Assembly (NCBI RefSeq): GCF_000807855.2
Contig: NZ_JRYR02000001.1
Location: forward strand, 2,655,285-2,719,284
DNA from: Flammeovirga pacifica
GTDB taxonomy: Bacteria > Bacteroidota > Bacteroidia > Cytophagales > Flammeovirgaceae
Length of the DNA stretch: 64,000 nucleotides
Direction of reading: 5' to 3'
In this document: piece by piece, positions 61,242 through 64,000 of the stretch
Layout of the letters: the number at the start of each line of letters is the position of its first letter
Numbering within the stretch: the first letter of the stretch is position 1
The notes under the pieces: model-generated
Database searches by the model: none
What the model was told of the DNA's origin: nothing
Seen by the model: only the letters and a program-made list of their open reading frames with translations
Program-made: the position numbers and the translations under genes

Positions 61242-61670
61242 ATGTGCTCTTTCAAAAACACTTTAGAAAAAAATTCGGATCAAATTGGAATTACTGGATC
61301 ATTGATTTGTTTGGTGCATTGTATACTGACTTCAGGAATAATATTAGGCAGTTCATTTATTTCTCATCATGCCCATCATGGACATCATCATCATACATTT
61401 GATTTTTGGGGCATTGTCGATTTATCTATGATACTCGTAAGTGGTGTAGCTGTTTATTTTGCTACAAGAAAATGCTTAAAACATACACACTCTAAATTAA
61501 TGTGGGTATGCTACTTAGCGTATTTAGCCTCTACAATATCAAAATACTTGGGTTTTGAGCCGCTTGAATTAAGTCTATTATCTTATGCTGCATCAATTTC
61601 TTTAATAGGATTACATATTAAAAATATCTATAAAGCTAGAAAATCACTATTACAGCAAAAAGCTATTTGA
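61242..61670 (+). CDS. MerC-domain membrane protein
   Basis: A 142-residue protein with four membrane helices and the MerC pattern: GITGSLICLVHCILTSGI with the Cys/His pair in the first helix, a His-rich loop (SHHAHHGHHHHTFDFW), and DLSMILVSGVAVYFATRKCLKHTHS. MerC proteins transport mercury, but chromosomal Bacteroidota versions without mer genes are more likely linked to zinc or other metals. No mer genes are seen here. Confidence 0.85.
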   Translation: MCSFKNTLEKNSDQIGITGSLICLVHCILTSGIILGSSFISHHAHHGHHHHTFDFWGIVDLSMILVSGVAVYFATRKCLKHTHSKLMWVCYLAYLASTISKYLGFEPLELSLLSYAASISLIGLHIKNIYKARKSLLQQKAI

Positions 61671-61691
61671 TATTGATTTCTAGCAAAATTA

Positions 61692-63938
61692 TCATCCATA
61701 AGCATCATACTTCTTCCACTCTTTATAAGCATCGTCAGCGGTCCATGGATAGCGTTCGGCGGTGCTTTTTAATGCATCAATAAAAGAATCTACATCAGTT
61801 GGTCTTTCTGAAACATTAAAACTTACGCTCCTAAAAAATAAGTGGATTAACTCCGTCGGAATATCATTTCTTTCAAAGATATCGTCTTGAAGTAGTGACT
61901 GTATAGAATCTTCCCCTTGAAGCATCTTTTGAGAAATCAGTTCCACAATATATTTCCCTGAAAACATGTATAGACCAACTGCTCCTAAGGCATAAATATC
62001 TTGACGGACATCAGCATTATAAGGATCATGCAAGCGTTCAGGAGCCATAAACATGGGTGTTCCTCCTATTCTATTAATTTTGGTTTGCTGACTCATGGTG
62101 GTATTTTGATCTTTCACCAATCCGAAATCAAGTAATTTAATAGTATCACAAGCACCTCCTTGATTACACACCATAATATTTGCAGGCTTAATATCTCGGT
62201 GTAAAAGTCCTTTTTGATGTGCTTCCCTCAAACTATAACTCACCTGAAGCAATATGTACACTCCTCGACCAACGCTAATTTCTTTGTTATTATAGAGTAG
62301 ATTTTCCAAAGAAATCCCGTCCAAAAATTCCATCACATAATAAAACTGTTGCTTATTATTATGTCCGTAATCATATACTTTTATGGTGTTAGGGTGATTT
62401 AAAGCGGCTGTTACCATCACTTCTTTTTTGAAACGATCGAGTGCATCTGTACCATTTAATTCCTTCTTCAATAGTTTAACAGCAACAGGCTGCTTTAGTA
62501 ATTGATGCTCTCCCTTATATACTTCTCCAAAACCTCCTTCTCCTATCTTTTCGACTAACTGATATTGTCCTAATTGCTGTAACTTCGAGATTTTTTTATT
62601 CAGTAAATTCAACTGCATATCACTTCTAATAATGATCACTCCAAAAACGATAATTAGGACAACAGAAAGCAAGAAAGTAACATCAAATAGATAGACTGAT
62701 TGATAGAATTCGCCTTTATTTCTTTCGTAAATTAAACCAATATTTAAATCGGAGAACCATTTCCAAGCACCAACAACTTCATCGCCTAAATAATCTGGAT
62801 ACCCCTCTAATATCTGACCTTGATTTTGTGGTGTATTTTCTTCTAAATCTTCCTCCACTTTATCTAATAAAGCTGTAGCTCGATTGTTATATTTTAGTCT
62901 AATTGTTAGTGCATCGTTGAAGGTTCCTTTTGATTGATCTTTCCATGTACTACTCAAAACTATCCCCGACCGATTAAAAGCATACACATTTGTAGACTGT
63001 TCATGAAGGGCATTTTGAAATAATTCGCTAAATGTTTTATCAGCGGACAAACTCATTGTAAGCACAGCTATAAGTTGGTTATTCACCAAAATTGGAGTGG
63101 CAAAATGACATTCTGCCGTGTATTGGTCCAACTCATTTTCTAAACTAAATACTTGATCAGAAAGCTCCATTGGAGGCACAAATACAGTCTCTCCTTTGAT
63201 CACCTTCAAGTAATTTCTATAAGCTCCTTCTGCCAACATTTCTCCAGTGAGAATAGAAATATCTCCGTCTTCATCTAATAACCCTGTACTAATTAAAGTG
63301 ATAGGACTTTTGGCCTGAATGATACTCATTCCCAAAAGCTGTTCCCTCTGACTAATCTTTTTTAAACGTTGGGTAATCTCTGCTAATTTTCGATCGTCTG
63401 ATGTAAAATAGTTGTCACCGTTCTTCTCGTACAGAGTTTGAAGTTCTTGTGCAATAGCAATAACTGTAGGAGCAGTAGATAAGTCTTGTACTTTTAATTT
63501 TTCGCTTTTAATCCAATGGTTTAGAATAGATTCCTGAGCATCTAAAAATGCTAAGTGCTCCCGAGTTTCATTGGCGATAAGTTTGTTTCGAATAACGCTC
63601 CCATAGACATACCCCAGTACAATTAAAAAGGTGATAACAGAGGCAATCAGCCACATTTTCTTATCTTTTATTGGAAAACGTTTCTTTGCTTTTTGAATCG
63701 TTTTTTCTGTAATCTCCTTTTGTAATAAAGGTGATGTCACGACAGGTATTTCCTCCTGTGTAACATCACCAAAATTCTCTTGTTCTTGAACAAAAGAAAG
63801 ATACAGCTTTAAGGTGTATTCCCTTAACTCAGTATCTTCCTTTGTTTGATTTTCTATATATTGAATAGCTTCCTCTTTGGGAAGTTCCATTACATGACTA
63901 AATAGTTCTGTAGCTTTAAAATGTAAGTCATCAGACAT
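61692..63938 (-). CDS. Membrane sensor Ser/Thr protein kinase (C-terminal Hanks kinase domain)
   Basis: A 748-residue kinase; ATG 63938 shares its A with the stop of the sigma-factor gene, so coupling decides the start (an in-frame ATG at 63971 lies inside that gene). Order: cytoplasmic helical N-terminus (1-90), membrane helix (about 92-115), a ~300-residue extracellular Cache-like sensor, second helix (about 416-438), kinase domain (about 457-735). Kinase motifs: GEGGFGEVYKG, VAVKLL (Lys), HRDIKPANIM, LLDFGLVKD and APERLHDP. Most bacterial kinases put the kinase domain first; the order here is reversed. Confidence 0.9.
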   Translation of the reverse strand: MSDDLHFKATELFSHVMELPKEEAIQYIENQTKEDTELREYTLKLYLSFVQEQENFGDVTQEEIPVVTSPLLQKEITEKTIQKAKKRFPIKDKKMWLIASVITFLIVLGYVYGSVIRNKLIANETREHLAFLDAQESILNHWIKSEKLKVQDLSTAPTVIAIAQELQTLYEKNGDNYFTSDDRKLAEITQRLKKISQREQLLGMSIIQAKSPITLISTGLLDEDGDISILTGEMLAEGAYRNYLKVIKGETVFVPPMELSDQVFSLENELDQYTAECHFATPILVNNQLIAVLTMSLSADKTFSELFQNALHEQSTNVYAFNRSGIVLSSTWKDQSKGTFNDALTIRLKYNNRATALLDKVEEDLEENTPQNQGQILEGYPDYLGDEVVGAWKWFSDLNIGLIYERNKGEFYQSVYLFDVTFLLSVVLIIVFGVIIIRSDMQLNLLNKKISKLQQLGQYQLVEKIGEGGFGEVYKGEHQLLKQPVAVKLLKKELNGTDALDRFKKEVMVTAALNHPNTIKVYDYGHNNKQQFYYVMEFLDGISLENLLYNNKEISVGRGVYILLQVSYSLREAHQKGLLHRDIKPANIMVCNQGGACDTIKLLDFGLVKDQNTTMSQQTKINRIGGTPMFMAPERLHDPYNADVRQDIYALGAVGLYMFSGKYIVELISQKMLQGEDSIQSLLQDDIFERNDIPTELIHLFFRSVSFNVSERPTDVDSFIDALKSTAERYPWTADDAYKEWKKYDAYG

Positions 63939-64000
63939 TATACTTCCTTCGTTAAAAACATTTTGATCCACTGTTTAGCAACAGTCCAATCTACTTCAAC
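63938..64000 (-). CDS. C-terminal end of an ECF-type sigma factor (partial)
   Basis: The minus-strand frame enters from the right edge and ends at TAA 63940-63938; twenty residues are visible, VEVDWTVAKQWIKMFLTKEV. The ending (VE.DW..AK.W) matches the region-4 tail of ECF sigma factors of the TIGR02999 group, which in other bacteria are encoded next to Ser/Thr kinases. Its stop overlaps the kinase start by one base. Confidence 0.55.
   Translation of the reverse strand, partial: VEVDWTVAKQWIKMFLTKEV

Overview
The window reads as chromosome of a marine Bacteroidota bacterium close to Flammeovirga (Cytophagales). This rests on inference from the gene set: a fused CcoN/CcoO cbb3 oxidase, type IX secretion tails, TonB receptors, FecR/ECF sigma pairs, a GH97 enzyme, DUF6377 and DUF1989 proteins, sulfatase, and promoters of the Bacteroidota form TTG-N19-TAnnTTTG. 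The DNA is AT-rich throughout and most A+T-rich in the first 9 kb.

Region 1 (1-9011) is accessory. An IS66-family element enters from the left; its inverted repeat ends at 1196, inside the 5' part of a small membrane-protein gene. From there to a tRNA-Arg(CCG) gene lies a compact rightward block: two short proteins with a shared N-terminal domain, the second resembling a phage small terminase (TerS); a HigB toxin with a HigA-ImmA/IrrE fusion; an array of 14 units in strict 11-bp register; a short promoter-to-terminator unit; a Rep-like winged-helix protein; an excisionase-type HTH protein; two tiny coiled-coil proteins; a tyrosine integrase; and a membrane protein. It stops at the 3' end of the tRNA. 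Integrase, Xis, Rep plus iterons and TerS without capsid or tail genes is the plan of a phage-inducible chromosomal island (PICI). This is the strongest candidate here for an undescribed system.

Region 2 (9.2-17.2 kb) holds two tandem paralogous beta-barrel proteins with SH3-like N-termini, a NarL-type two-component pair, a mini-lipoprotein and an S1 sulfatase. Region 3 (17.3-29.4 kb) carries a P-loop kinase, pepT, fabG, a beta-helix lipoprotein with a TonB receptor, a cyclophilin lipoprotein, tsaB and priA. Region 4 (29.5-36.3 kb, minus strand) is the cbb3 oxidase cluster ccoS-NO-Q-x-P, then ccoG-ccoH-safE behind a terminator, with a possible FNR-type operator upstream.

Region 5 (36.4-44.6 kb) has an EEP-family phosphohydrolase, an M49-type peptidase lipoprotein, tRNA-Trp, truA, an orphan FecR/ECF sigma pair, nth, tpx and an HD phosphohydrolase. 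Region 6 (45.2-55 kb, minus strand) is a starch locus: a large multi-CBM alpha-amylase with a type IX tail, a SusR-like membrane regulator and an inverting-type GH97 alpha-glucosidase, but no SusC/SusD. Region 7 (55-64 kb) has a SulP transporter, an M13 metallopeptidase, a small membrane protein, a DUF1989 protein, a MerC-like protein and, at the right edge, a sensor Ser/Thr kinase whose start overlaps the end of an ECF sigma gene.
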